Assembly: GCF_025152745.1 (NCBI RefSeq)
Contig: NZ_CP104041.1
Span: 124,001-188,000 of the forward strand
Reading direction: 5' to 3'
Length of the DNA: 64,000 bases
Source: Rhizobium sp. WSM4643
GTDB lineage: Bacteria; Pseudomonadota; Alphaproteobacteria; Rhizobiales; Rhizobiaceae
Positions 45,617 to 54,895 of this stretch are shown here, one piece after another. The position numbers and the translations under genes are program-made. The notes below the pieces were generated by a model. It did not search any database and was not told the DNA's origin. It saw nothing but the letters and a program-made list of their open reading frames with translations. The stretch's first letter is position 1, and every line of letters starts with the position of its first letter.

Positions 45617-47475
45617 CGATCGATGCGTTCCAGCTCTACGGCACCCATCTCGTCGATCCGTCGCCGGTTCGCCTGAGAGCCGGAAAATTGGAAGCCGATC
45701 TCGCCAACGGTAACCTCCGCACCATCCGCTACGATGGAACCGAGGTGCTGCGGGCGATTTCCTATCTCGTTCGCGACCGGGACTGGGGGACCTACAGTCC
45801 CGAGATCGCCGATTTCAGGATCGAGCAACGTGACGATCGTTTCGAGGTCGCCTATCTCGCCCGCTGCGAGGGACCGGATGATACAAAGCTCATCATCGAT
45901 GTTCGCATCGTCGGAAGTCCGGATCGGCTTGACTTCGAGGCCGAAGCCGTCGCCCCAACCGGCTTCGTGACCAACCGCTGCGGTTTCTGCATCCTGCATC
46001 CGATCGTCGGCTTGGCGGGTTCACCGGCGACGGTCGAGCATGTCGACGGACGGACCGTGGCAACACGATTTCCCGATCTCATCGAGCCCTGGCAGCCGTT
46101 CAAGGACATGCGGGCCATCACCCACGAGGTTATGCCTGATGTTCAGGCGGAATGTCGGATGGAGGGCGACACCTTTGAGATGGAGGATCAACGGAACTGG
46201 TCGGACGCATCCTACAAGACATATGTCAGGCCGCTCGCCCTCCCTTGGCCCTACCGAATTGCCGCTAATCAACCCGTTCGGCAAAAGACGTCGCTGATCA
46301 TCAAAGATGCGGGCGATGCCACGCGGCATCCTCCAACTGCGGCGTCAGGCGGCGCCATAAAACTCGAGCTCGGGGCCCGCACCGGCACCATGCCTGATAT
46401 CGGAGTGATCATCACACCCGAAGAGGCAGATGCAACTCTCTCGGCAAAGTCCTTGCTGTCGGAGATCGCTCCCCAGGAACTCCTCTTCCATTTCGACCCC
46501 AGTGCCGGGCACGGCGTCGACGCGCTCGCGCAGTTCGCCGTACTCGCCGCGGCCCATCGCGGCCGCTCGACGCTGGAGATCGCCCTTCCCTGCAGGTCGT
46601 CCCCCTCAAGCGAGGCGGCTGAGATTGCCCGCCAGATGCAGCTGGCGAAATTCCGGCCGGATGCGATCATGGTCTCGCCTTCCGTCGACCGGCAGTCGAC
46701 GCCGCCCGGCAGCAAATGGCCGGATTGCCCGCCCCTGGATGAGGTCTATACAGCTGCCCGCGCCGCCTTTCCCGGCATTCGCATCGGCGGCGGCATGCTG
46801 AGCTATTTCACTGAACTCAACCGGAAGCGCGTACCCGACGGACAGCTCGACTTCGTCAGCCACTGTACCAATCCGATCGTGCACGCGGCCGACGACCTCA
46901 GCATCATGCAGACATTGGAAGCGCTGCCCTTCATCACGCGGTCGGTGCGAGCGATCTATGGCGACAAGCCCTACCGGATTGGTCCATCGACGATCCCGAT
47001 GCGGCAGAACCCCTATGGCAGCCGCACGATGGACAATTCGGCGGGCGCGCGTATCCCTATGGCCAATCGCGACCCACGCCACAATGGGCGTTTCGCGGAG
47101 GCCTTCGCGTTCGGTTACGCGATACGGGTGCTCGATGCCGATCTGGAATGCCTGACGCTCTCGGCCGTGTCAGGCCCGTTCGGTTTGATCGCCGGTCCTG
47201 ATGAACCGGTGGAGCAAGGCGGTCGGCGGCCGCTATTCAACGCCGTGCACAGATTATCCCGATTGGCTGGCGCATCCTGGCAGGCATGCGTCTCTTCCTC
47301 GCCCTCCGAGGTCCTGTCTTTCGTTGCACGGGATGCCGCGGGCGCCAGGCTTCACGTCGTCAATCTGACGGGCGAAGAACGAAAGGTCGATTGCGGCGCG
47401 TGCCGGCCGGCGGATTCGGGCAAAGCGTTGCTGCTCGCGCCGTTTGCGACCGCAGCCCTCCCGCTGGCGGATTGA
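45613..47475 (+). CDS. apnL: D-apionate lactonase (ApnL)
   Basis: Opens D-apionolactone to D-apionate, 620 aa. It is a large cytoplasmic protein with a beta-sandwich-like start (EADLANGNLRTIRYDGTEVL, RDRDWGTYSPEIADF) and a central barrel-like part (IRIGGGMLSYFTELNRKRVP, DFVSHCTNPIVHAADD). No generic hydrolase motif is visible, so the assignment depends on resemblance to ApnL and the operon order apsD-apnL. The ATGA overlap with apsD indicates coupling. Confidence 0.82.
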   Translation: MTIDAFQLYGTHLVDPSPVRLRAGKLEADLANGNLRTIRYDGTEVLRAISYLVRDRDWGTYSPEIADFRIEQRDDRFEVAYLARCEGPDDTKLIIDVRIVGSPDRLDFEAEAVAPTGFVTNRCGFCILHPIVGLAGSPATVEHVDGRTVATRFPDLIEPWQPFKDMRAITHEVMPDVQAECRMEGDTFEMEDQRNWSDASYKTYVRPLALPWPYRIAANQPVRQKTSLIIKDAGDATRHPPTAASGGAIKLELGARTGTMPDIGVIITPEEADATLSAKSLLSEIAPQELLFHFDPSAGHGVDALAQFAVLAAAHRGRSTLEIALPCRSSPSSEAAEIARQMQLAKFRPDAIMVSPSVDRQSTPPGSKWPDCPPLDEVYTAARAAFPGIRIGGGMLSYFTELNRKRVPDGQLDFVSHCTNPIVHAADDLSIMQTLEALPFITRSVRAIYGDKPYRIGPSTIPMRQNPYGSRTMDNSAGARIPMANRDPRHNGRFAEAFAFGYAIRVLDADLECLTLSAVSGPFGLIAGPDEPVEQGGRRPLFNAVHRLSRLAGASWQACVSSSPSEVLSFVARDAAGARLHVVNLTGEERKVDCGACRPADSGKALLLAPFATAALPLAD

Positions 47476-47530
47476 CCTTCGGCGCTGCAACCGCATTTAT
47501 GCAGGCGGAGCTCGCACTTGGAGGATCGGC

Positions 47531-48535
47531 ATGAAGACGAAGAAGCTTATCAATGCCGGCGCAGATGCCGTCGATGAGATGCTGCAAGGCGTTCTGGCGG
47601 CGCATCCGCGCCACCTTTACGCCGTGGAGAACATGCCCCGCGCGATCATTGCCAGAAACGGGCCCCGCAGGGGCAAGGTCGGCTTGGTCATCGGCGGCGG
47701 ATCGGGGCACGAACCGACGTTTCTGGGGTTTGTCGGCAAGGGGCTGGCGGACGCGGCCGCAATCGGCAACGTCTTCGCCTCGCCGCCGCCCGATCCGATC
47801 GTCGCCTGCGCCATGGCGGTCGACGGCGGCGCCGGTGTCCTCTTCATGTATGGCAATTATGCCGGCGACGTGATGAACTTCGACATGGCTGCCGAGATGC
47901 TTGCGCTTGACGAGATCGAAGTGCGCACCGTCCTCACCACGGATGATGTAGCGTCCGCCCCTGCCGATCAGCGGGACAAGCGACGCGGCGTGGCGGGAAA
48001 CGTCTTCATCTTCAAGGCTGCCGGCGCGGCATGCGATCTTCTCTACTCTTTCGATGAAGTCGAGCGCGCTGCCCGCCATGCCAACGCGCGGACCTATACG
48101 ATGGGTGTGGCGCTCTCGCCCTGTTCGCTGCCTCAGACTTTGAAACCGAACTTCCTGATCGGCGACGACGAGATGGAGATCGGCATGGGCATTCATGGCG
48201 AGCCCGGCGTGGCGCGTGAGCCGCTGAAATCGGCCGACGCGGTGACCGACGGACTCATGGACGGTATTCTTCGGGAGATGAAGGCAGACCGCGGTGATCG
48301 TGTCGCGGTACTCGTCAATTCGCTGGGCTCGACCCCGATGATGGAACTGTACATCATGATGCGGCGCGTGAAGTCCCGGCTGGACGACGCGGGCCTTATC
48401 CTCCATACGTCGCTCGTTGGGAATTACTGCACCTCGCTCGAAATGGCCGGCGCGTCGATCACGATCATGCACCTCGACGACGAGCTTCAGCGATTGATCG
48501 ACCACCCCTGCGATTGCGCGATGTTTGCGAGGTGA
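47531..48535 (+). CDS. dhaK: Dihydroxyacetone kinase-type kinase, DhaK (DAK1) subunit
   Basis: Substrate-binding subunit of a two-part ketose kinase, 334 aa from the ATG at 47531 (GGAGG site). DAK1 motifs: VGLVIGGGSGHEPTFLGFVG, YGNYAGDVMNFDMAAE, and the hemiaminal-forming histidine in GMGIHGEPGVARE. It is paired with DhaL immediately downstream. In apiose and tetrose pathways such kinases phosphorylate branched or short ketoses, so the substrate may be dihydroxyacetone, erythrulose or apulose; the sequence does not decide. Confidence 0.9.
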   Translation: MKTKKLINAGADAVDEMLQGVLAAHPRHLYAVENMPRAIIARNGPRRGKVGLVIGGGSGHEPTFLGFVGKGLADAAAIGNVFASPPPDPIVACAMAVDGGAGVLFMYGNYAGDVMNFDMAAEMLALDEIEVRTVLTTDDVASAPADQRDKRRGVAGNVFIFKAAGAACDLLYSFDEVERAARHANARTYTMGVALSPCSLPQTLKPNFLIGDDEMEIGMGIHGEPGVAREPLKSADAVTDGLMDGILREMKADRGDRVAVLVNSLGSTPMMELYIMMRRVKSRLDDAGLILHTSLVGNYCTSLEMAGASITIMHLDDELQRLIDHPCDCAMFAR

Positions 48536-48538
48536 TCG

Positions 48539-49180
48539 ATGATGTTTACGACCGAAGATCTGCAGCGTTTGTTTGCCGGGATTGCCGAGGATATCGCGGC
48601 GGAACGAGATCATCTTTGCGAATTGGACGGTGCCATTGGCGATGGGGATCACGGCCTTGCCATGGATGCGGGCTGCCGGGCAGCGGCGAAAGCGGTCGGC
48701 GAGCTTGACGCCAGGATCGCCCCGACAGCCGCGTTCAACGCCGCGGCAAAGGCTTTCCTGAATGCAGTCGGCGCTTCGTCAGGCCCGCTATATGCCACGG
48801 CCTTCATGCGCGCCGGAGCCGCCGCCAAAGACAAGCAGACATTGAGCGATGATGACTTCCTGCGCGTCTTTGCGGCAATGGCAAAGGGAATCCAGGAACG
48901 CGGAAAGGCCGAACCCGGTGAAAAGACGATGGTCGACGCGTGGAGGCCCGCTGCCGACGCGGCACTCGAAGCGTGGCAGTCGGGAAAGCCCCTCGCCCAA
49001 TGCTTGGAGGCAGCGGAGAGCGCGGCGCGGTCAGGCTGTGACGCGACCAGCAACATGATGGCGGCCAAGGGACGGGCTTCGCGATTGGGGGACCGCGTGA
49101 TCGGACACATCGATCCAGGGGCTGCGTCTGCCGCTATCATCATCGCGGCAATGACAAAATTTACTCGTTCCGTCGATTAA
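48539..49180 (+). CDS. dhaL: Dihydroxyacetone kinase-type kinase, DhaL (DAK2) subunit
   Basis: Nucleotide-binding subunit, 213 aa. The Mg-binding aspartates are in LDGAIGDGDHGLAMDAG; GASSGPLYATAFMRAG and GEKTMVDAWRPA also match DAK2. It starts three bases after dhaK. No PTS-type DhaM gene is present, so it could use ATP directly or depend on a DhaM encoded elsewhere. It ends the apiose operon. Confidence 0.9.
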   Translation: MMFTTEDLQRLFAGIAEDIAAERDHLCELDGAIGDGDHGLAMDAGCRAAAKAVGELDARIAPTAAFNAAAKAFLNAVGASSGPLYATAFMRAGAAAKDKQTLSDDDFLRVFAAMAKGIQERGKAEPGEKTMVDAWRPAADAALEAWQSGKPLAQCLEAAESAARSGCDATSNMMAAKGRASRLGDRVIGHIDPGAASAAIIIAAMTKFTRSVD

Positions 49181-49244
49181 TAGAAGGGCACGTCTAAACG
49201 ATAGTGAAGCAGGGCCTCTCGAGCCGAAACAAGGATGTCAAGAC

Positions 49245-49814
49245 ATGCATATTCGAAGGGCCGTCTCTGCTGACGCGGAGGAACTGAGCAGTCTTTTAAA
49301 CGAGATCATCCTTGCCGGCGGAACAACCGCACTCGAGACGCCGCTTTCGGCTGCCGAGTTTGCGGACTGGTTCATCGATGGAGAGTTTCCTCTGACCTGC
49401 CATGTTGCAGAGCACGATCAGTCGCTCGTCGGTTTTCAGTCCCTGAGCTTATACGGCGATCCGCCGAAAGGCTTCGCCGACATCGCGACTTTTGCCCGTA
49501 TGCACCCAAGGACCGCAGGCGTCGGCAGCGCTCTCTTCCCCGCAACCCGAGCGGCAGCGGAAGAATTCGGGCTCGAATTCATCAATGCCACCATTCGCGC
49601 CGACAATGTCAGTGGCCTTGGCTATTACACAAAGATGGGCTTCGAGACCTATGATCGGCTAATCCAGGTTCCGCTTCAGGACGGGACGCCCGTCGACAGG
49701 ATCAAGAAGCGTTTCACAGTGGGCGGTGGGCACCACACGATGCCGGGCACCTACACGTGTTTGTGGGAGTGCCTGCTATCCGAAGACCAGACCGCGCCGG
49801 CCTTGGGACCCTAA
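49245..49814 (+). CDS. GNAT-family N-acetyltransferase
   Basis: 189 aa. The acetyl-CoA-binding motif is RTAGVGSALFPATRAAAEEF, followed by INATIRADNVSGLGYYTKMGF. The N-terminal IRRAVSADAEELSSLLNEII is a typical GNAT start. The acceptor is unknown. It stands alone after the apiose operon with a 64-base gap. Confidence 0.88.
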   Translation: MHIRRAVSADAEELSSLLNEIILAGGTTALETPLSAAEFADWFIDGEFPLTCHVAEHDQSLVGFQSLSLYGDPPKGFADIATFARMHPRTAGVGSALFPATRAAAEEFGLEFINATIRADNVSGLGYYTKMGFETYDRLIQVPLQDGTPVDRIKKRFTVGGGHHTMPGTYTCLWECLLSEDQTAPALGP

Positions 49815-50232
49815 CCTTATGATGCAGCAACGTAGTTTTCCGTAATGGAAGAGATATGACATTTAACTTCCGTCACACGTTCCATTCCGCTGAATCAGGC
49901 GTTCGAGATGGGAGAGCGATTTGGAAGCCGCCGGGACGTAAAAAAGGGATTGATCATAGCCGAGCCCGGAGATTTGGCTGTGCCGACTGCGTTGTTCACA
50001 GCCGACGAACGCAGTGGTCCGCCGCGCTTACGCCCATCAGATGGTGGCAACCGCCGTAACCACGAGCCCGCGGATCGAAGCTGCCTTCGCCACCGTCCCG
50101 CGCGAAAAATTCCTCGGTGCGCCGCCATGGCAGATTGCGACCTAGAGCGGTTCATCGCGTCTCGGAATCGCTAGATTCTCGAATCAGCAAATATGTGATT
50201 CCTGATGGGTACTGGAAAGGAGGCCAGTATCC

Positions 50233-50703
50233 ATGACACGACCATATTCCAATGATCTTCGTGAAAGAGTTGTCGCTGCAGTTGCGGCCGGTCAGAGCTG
50301 CCGGGTGGTGGCGGATCGGTTCGATATAGCTGTTTCCTCTGTGGTGAAGTGGTCGCAGCGTTATCGAACGACGGGCAGCGTTATGCCTGGGAAGATGGGC
50401 GGCCATCGCCGGCGGGTGCTGGAGCCGCATCGTGCCTTCATCATCGAGCGGATTGAGAAGACCTCGCATCTGACCCTGCATCGTCTGAAGGACGAACTGG
50501 CGGCGCACGGCGTGACAGTCTCCCACAACGCCATCTGGCAGTTCATGCGTCGCGAAGGCTTCAGCTTTAAAAAAACACTATTCGCCCTTGAGCAAGGCCG
50601 TGCCGATATGCCCGGCACCGCAGGCGCTGGAAAGCCTGGCAAAGCCGTTTCGACCCGAGTCGTTTGGTCTTTATCGACGAAACTTGGATCAGAACCAACA
50701 TGA
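50233..50703 (+). CDS. IS630-family transposase, N-terminal frame
   Basis: 156 aa. The DNA-binding half reads YSNDLRERVVAAVAAGQSC, then DRFDIAVSSVVKWSQRY, followed by HLTLHRLKDELAAHGV and GFSFKKTLFALEQGRAD. Family similarity stops around 50612; the continuation is in the -1 frame (ARHRRRWKAWQSRFDPSRL), which joins the catalytic half. The upstream A7 run at 50569 is not the point of frame change because conserved residues continue past it in this frame. Confidence 0.85.
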   Translation: MTRPYSNDLRERVVAAVAAGQSCRVVADRFDIAVSSVVKWSQRYRTTGSVMPGKMGGHRRRVLEPHRAFIIERIEKTSHLTLHRLKDELAAHGVTVSHNAIWQFMRREGFSFKKTLFALEQGRADMPGTAGAGKPGKAVSTRVVWSLSTKLGSEPT

Positions 50704-51179
50704 CGCCGTTGCGGGGCTGGGGGCCAAAGGGCAAAAGGCTGCACGGCTTTGCCCCGCATGGCCGCTGGCGAACGCTGACCTTCCTCGGCGCGCTCCGCTG
50801 CGATCGGCTAACCGCGCCCTGCGTCTTCGACGGCCCGATCAACGGCGAGTGCTTCCGCGCCTATGTGAGCCAGCAACTGATTCCGACCCTCAAATCCGGC
50901 GACATTGTCATCGCCGACAATCTCGGTTCTCACAAATCCAAAGCAATCCGGGATGCCATCAAGGCGGTCGGGGCAAGGCTGTGGTTCCTGCCGAAATACT
51001 CGCCCGACCTCAATCCGATCGAACAGACATTCGCCAAAATCAAGCATTGGATGCGCGAAGCTCAAAAGCGAACCAGCGAGGATACATGGCGCCATCTCGG
51101 GCACCTCGTCGAAACCATCAAACCAGACGAATGCGAAAACTACTTCCGCAATGCAGGATACGCTTCAGTCAAAACATGA
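50664..51179 (+). CDS. IS630-family transposase, catalytic (DDE) frame
   Basis: 171 aa by its own ATG, but the conserved frame extends upstream to about 50605. The DDE residues are in VFIDETWIRTNM, IVIADNLGSHKS and PDLNPIEQTFAKIKHWMRE. It overlaps the N-terminal frame, so the full transposase requires a -1 frameshift or the element carries a single-base deletion. Confidence 0.87.
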   Translation: MVFIDETWIRTNMTPLRGWGPKGKRLHGFAPHGRWRTLTFLGALRCDRLTAPCVFDGPINGECFRAYVSQQLIPTLKSGDIVIADNLGSHKSKAIRDAIKAVGARLWFLPKYSPDLNPIEQTFAKIKHWMREAQKRTSEDTWRHLGHLVETIKPDECENYFRNAGYASVKT

Positions 51180-52506
51180 ACCGCTCTAGGCCATGGATAT
51201 CGCCCCTCCCCTCCTCCGACTTGTTTCTGACCTATCAGGAAGCCCGACAAGGGTGTCAACAATGGCAGCCTCTCACTGCACGCCCGACTCTGGCAGAGCT
51301 GGACATAGAAGTCGGCGATCGCATCGCCCATATCGGTGCCGGCACCGGCTGTTACAGCGCTATTCTTTCGGAGCTTGTCCCGCTTCCGGTCATGTCTATG
51401 TCGTCGAGATGGATCCCAATCTCGCTGCCCACGCTCAAACAGCGCTTGCCGATCGGGCCAATGTCAGCGTCATTAACGCCGACGGCAGCCAATGGCCGCT
51501 GGAAGAGATGAATGCGATCGATGTGAATTTCACCGTCGCGCGGCCCGCGGAACTCTGGATCGAAAGGCTTCGGCCTGGAGGGCGTCTCGTGCTGCCACTC
51601 CGCCGAAAGGCGGCCGTCACCTACCCCATGGTGCTGCACTTCGTATTGAGCGCGGCGAGGGTGGATTTGCAGCACGCTGGATCGGCACAGCTTATTTCGT
51701 CTGCGCCAATGGTGGATTAACAATCGAAGATAACGAGATCGAGGCGCTCACCGCCGCCTTCAGCCGCGGCGGCATCGAGTTCGTCAAAGAGCTGCTCTGG
51801 AAGACGGAGCCGCGGATCGGACGCTGATGGCATATCGGCGACCAATGGGCGCTTTGCTATGATGGCGCCTAAAATATCCGCGCCGACTTCGCGAAAGTCG
51901 GCCGCCTCACCTCAGCCGAGCAATATAGCGCGCCGCGGCACCGAAGAGCTTGACGTCCTCGACACCATCCTCCTTTCGACCGCTAGCTCGCCTTCCGACC
52001 GACGATGGCGTCGCCACGCTCAAACATCCGGAGCAAGGCGAGGGCGAGAACACGCCCCTGGGTGCCGACCTCGGATGCAGCTATCTCAAAGCTCATTGCA
52101 GGCTCCCAGCCGGCGACCCGTCGCGCTTATCGAAATCTGTGAGCAGCAGGAGCCGGACAGTCCGCGCCGTCTGGCGACCTCTGGCCGGTCCGAACTTACC
52201 GGCGCGATCCCACTACGGCTCTCGACGCCCCTCTGGGAGGACGGCACTCAGACTGGCGATGAAGGCCAGTAGGCGACGGCCCTCGATCGGCGGCGTGTCG
52301 GCGGCGTGCCCCACCCCGGACGATCACGGCTCCTCTGCTGGCTGCAGCACGGCAGCAGCGACACAGATTGCCGACGCACGCAATTGATCGCCGCCGCTCG
52401 GCGTTCCAAATCGCCGCCGAAACCGGTTCGGGGACCGGAGCGACAAGAATGGAGGACAAGGAGACGCTCGCTGACCGGCGAGGACGGTGGGTCGCGGAGG
52501 CGGCAA

Positions 52507-52536
52507 AAGCCCGGCGCGGGAGAATGCGCCGGGCTT
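52507..52536. other. Strong GC hairpin in the gene-poor region
   Basis: AAGCCCGGCGC (52507) and GCGCCGGGCTT (52526) form an 11-bp stem with an 8-base loop, flanked by AAAA on the left. Read on the minus strand it is followed by TTTTGCCG, so it could terminate a leftward transcript. Confidence 0.5.
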
Positions 52537-52729
52537 CGATAGTGACCGACAGCCTGGGAGGAGGAGTGCTGTCCGTCGGGCCGAAGCGGCTCGGAGGGGT
52601 TTAGCGCTTCGGTCGGTCACGAGGTAGTGCCGCAATGCGGCAAATTCAAGCCTAGCGGCCGCACTGATATCGCAGACGAGCCTCAAGGCAAATGCAGCCT
52701 TCTCTGGCACGCTATCGGCCCGGGCGCGG

Positions 52730-52745
52730 GTTGTCCGCGGACAAC
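52730..52745. other. parS-like 16-bp palindrome, copy 1
   Basis: GTTGTCCGCGGACAAC is perfectly self-complementary and fits GTTNNNNGCNNNNAAC, the published consensus for partition sites of repABC plasmids. An identical copy lies 942 bp downstream. No repABC genes are visible in the window, so the role as a centromere is inferred. Confidence 0.55.
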
Positions 52746-53333
52746 TTGCCGAGCGGGGATCTTGGCGGAGGGATTCTCTCCGACGTCCTGGCGCTTGATG
52801 AGCGCACCAGGATCGCACCGCGGCTGTGCCAACAGCATGACGCGAGGAGATCATCTCAATGATCGACGGCGATCCGTCTTGGTCGCACAGTGCCCCATCC
52901 TTCGCCCAATAGATGTTCTGGCTTCACTCATTTCCACCCGATTGACGGCCGAATTGATCGAGGCATCGAAGAAGGCGATCGCCAACCTGACAGATCGCGC
53001 GCCGATTACAAACGACGGCGACAACACCCACTATCCAGCCACATTTGCGAATGCTGCGGCCGGCGCTCAGCCGTCCACTCCATCATCCATCAACCTTCGG
53101 CCTGCAGTCTGAGCAAGACGGCCAGTCGACATAGCTTGAACCGGACCAATTGATCGACCCCCCCCTGAACCAACAGACTGATCGGTTCGCTGCCGTTGCG
53201 TGCCGCCCTCTCTACCCAACTGGGGCGGCCGGTGGGGCCTCGAAGGACTGGCTCGCCGCCTTCTTCCCGATTAGCTCAGTTGGGGCACCCGCTCTGCCCA
53301 AACGCCGCGTTGCCGTTAGCCAGCCTGCCTTTG

Positions 53334-53537
53334 TCAAACGATGGGAGTCTCGATTGCTGCCCCATGCGACGCAAGAGCCGCAAGGATGATGGCGCTGCGG
53401 CGGCCCACAACCTTTGCCATTCGATGAATGAAGCCGCAGCGCGCACAGTGCCGCGATTTGTCGATTGGACGGCGCTCTTCTCGTCGCCAAACATGGTGCA
53501 TGCCTCGGCATTGCGGACAGAGATCTTGAAGCCGCAC
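53334..53537 (-). CDS. Possible small zinc-ribbon protein (doubtful)
   Basis: A 67-residue frame with two Cys pairs, LCPQCRGMHHV and HCARCGFIHRM, spaced as in a zinc ribbon, and basic residues between them. No ribosome site or family match is evident, and the second half is unremarkable. It is listed because the Cys pattern is unlikely to be random; it may be a real small gene or a remnant. Confidence 0.25.
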   Translation of the reverse strand: MRLQDLCPQCRGMHHVWRREERRPIDKSRHCARCGFIHRMAKVVGRRSAIILAALASHGAAIETPIV

Positions 53538-53671
53538 ATGTGACGCCTTTGAGGCTTATGAACCGGCTTTTTGCACGACGTCAGGCAGAGCTGTTGATCC
53601 CGCCGCAATATCCTTGCAAACCAGTTGCTGCGGAACCCGCTTCAGGAGCAAACGATCTTGCGGAACATGCG

Positions 53672-53687
53672 GTTGTCCGCGGACAAC
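53672..53687. other. parS-like 16-bp palindrome, copy 2
   Basis: Identical in all 16 bases to the palindrome at 52730; the flanking sequences differ, so the conservation is confined to the palindrome and is not a larger repeat. I noticed no further copy elsewhere in the window by eye. Confidence 0.55.
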
Positions 53688-54895
53688 GGCGTGATCAGCC
53701 AACGTTCTGCCTTGGTCACGGCGTCGGCTCCTCAGTAGTCGGCCAGCAGTCCGACCGCCTCGCTGTCATCCGTTTCATCGTATGGCCGAGCGGTAGGGGA
53801 GGGCATCCTTTCGTTCCGCAAGATCGGGAGCTCACGGCCGAGCCCGTCGGGCGCATCAGCCCATTGCAACAGGCAGTCGCTGACGTAGACCACGTCCGTG
53901 AGCGCACTGCCGCAGCGGCGACTATCGTCGACATGCCTGCGACAGTGAGCCGAGCATATGTGGGGACGGCAGTCATGGGTCCACCTTGTCCTGAGATAGC
54001 CGACCTCAGAGCCCAGACCGTCCCATCATGCTCGATGCGCGGCGCCCGTCTCCGATACAGCTACTGATAGCGTGCAGCCCCGCTGCCAGCCACTGTAGAA
54101 GAGCTGCGTTCATCCCCGACCGACATGCCGGAAGATGTTCCTGCACCTATAAACGGTACGCCGGGGGGAGCAGCACCTTCAGCGCAGGTCGAGAGGGGCG
54201 GGTGCCGCAAAGTAGCGCCACGCTACTAGCCTGCGGCCGAAGCGGCGTGCACCGCACCTCCGCCACCTCGCGCTCGGCTCAGCCCACGCGCGGCCACTTG
54301 ATCGATTTCAGCTCGTACCGCCGAGACACTATCGAGCAATCACCGAGGCCATCGCGATCGCGTCTTCAGGCGGGCATTCTCCCGGTGTCGCCGACGCTTG
54401 CCAGGGGACACACGGAGGGAAACAATCGGCTCGCAGCCAGAGCCGTAAGCGGCTATTGCACGTCGGTGTCAACGGCGTTATTCTTATAGGCACCGAGACA
54501 GAGGCCATTGCTGCAGATGCCGGACGCCGGCGCGCGGATCGGGTGAAAGCAAGGGATTCCGATCCAAGCGCCGCTTCCTATTTTGGCTGCGCACCGATCT
54601 GCCTGTAGCGGCACCAAAGCACCACCATGGAGTAAGGGAACTAACGCCCGCGCTTGCTTCCGCACAGCGAGCAATTTGCAGTAATATCAATGGATTATGA
54701 TTTCTGAAACTACTCCATTGGCCTTGCTTTAGGAGATACTGAGCGCGGTGGCGACGCGGCTTAATCGGTTCGATCCTCACACGATTCGTCAAACGGACGA
54801 TCTCAGTCCCGCATCAAGTGCCCGCAGCCAAGTAATGGCTTGCATCCTTTAGCGGCACGCCGCGTTATCTCCGCACTAGATCGGAGACCATCCAT

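Larger units (their letters stand above)
50145..51186 (+). mobile_element. IS630-family insertion sequence, 1042 bp
   Basis: Terminal inverted repeats GAGCGGTTCAT (50145-50155) and ATGAACCGCTC (51176-51186) are flanked on both sides by TA, the target duplication of IS630/Tc1-type elements. The inside is filled by two transposase frames on the plus strand. It sits within the methyltransferase pseudogene. Confidence 0.92.
50014..51827 (+). pseudogene. Protein-L-isoaspartate methyltransferase-like gene, frameshifted and split by an IS630 element
   Basis: Upstream of the IS (50014-50144), a GTG opens RRAYAHQMVATAVTTSPRI then EAAFATVPREKFLGAPPWQIA. Downstream (51187-51827) the protein resumes in a different frame with SDLFLTYQEARQG and IEVGDRIAHIGAGTGCYSAI, then changes frame again: VYVVEMDPNLAAHAQTALAD, WIERLRPGGRLVLPLR, and a final shift to GLTIEDNEIEALTAAFSRGG. 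The SAM motif GAGTG is intact. So the gene was interrupted and has several indels. The 49815-50013 stretch shows no other gene. Confidence 0.8.
51828..54895. other. Gene-poor region of about 3 kb
   Basis: No frame in this stretch shows a recognisable domain, a sensible ribosome site and consistent coding character together; the long frames are typical of random high-GC sequence. It does contain a strong hairpin (52507), two identical 16-bp palindromes (52730, 53672) and one short zinc-ribbon-like frame (53334-53537). It may be decayed sequence following the pseudogene, or a non-coding maintenance region. Confidence 0.6.

Noticed and set aside
50569..50575. A7 run as a programmed -1 frameshift site of the transposase
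   Set aside because: A -1 slip there reaches a stop at 50589, and conserved residues continue in the original frame past the run.
52324..52854. 176-residue minus-strand frame in the gene-poor region
   Set aside because: No ribosome site, no domain, and composition typical of random high-GC sequence.
53266..53300. tRNA-like stretch GATTAGCTCAGTTGGGG
   Set aside because: Only the D-arm-like part is present; no acceptor stem, anticodon arm or T arm could be found around it.
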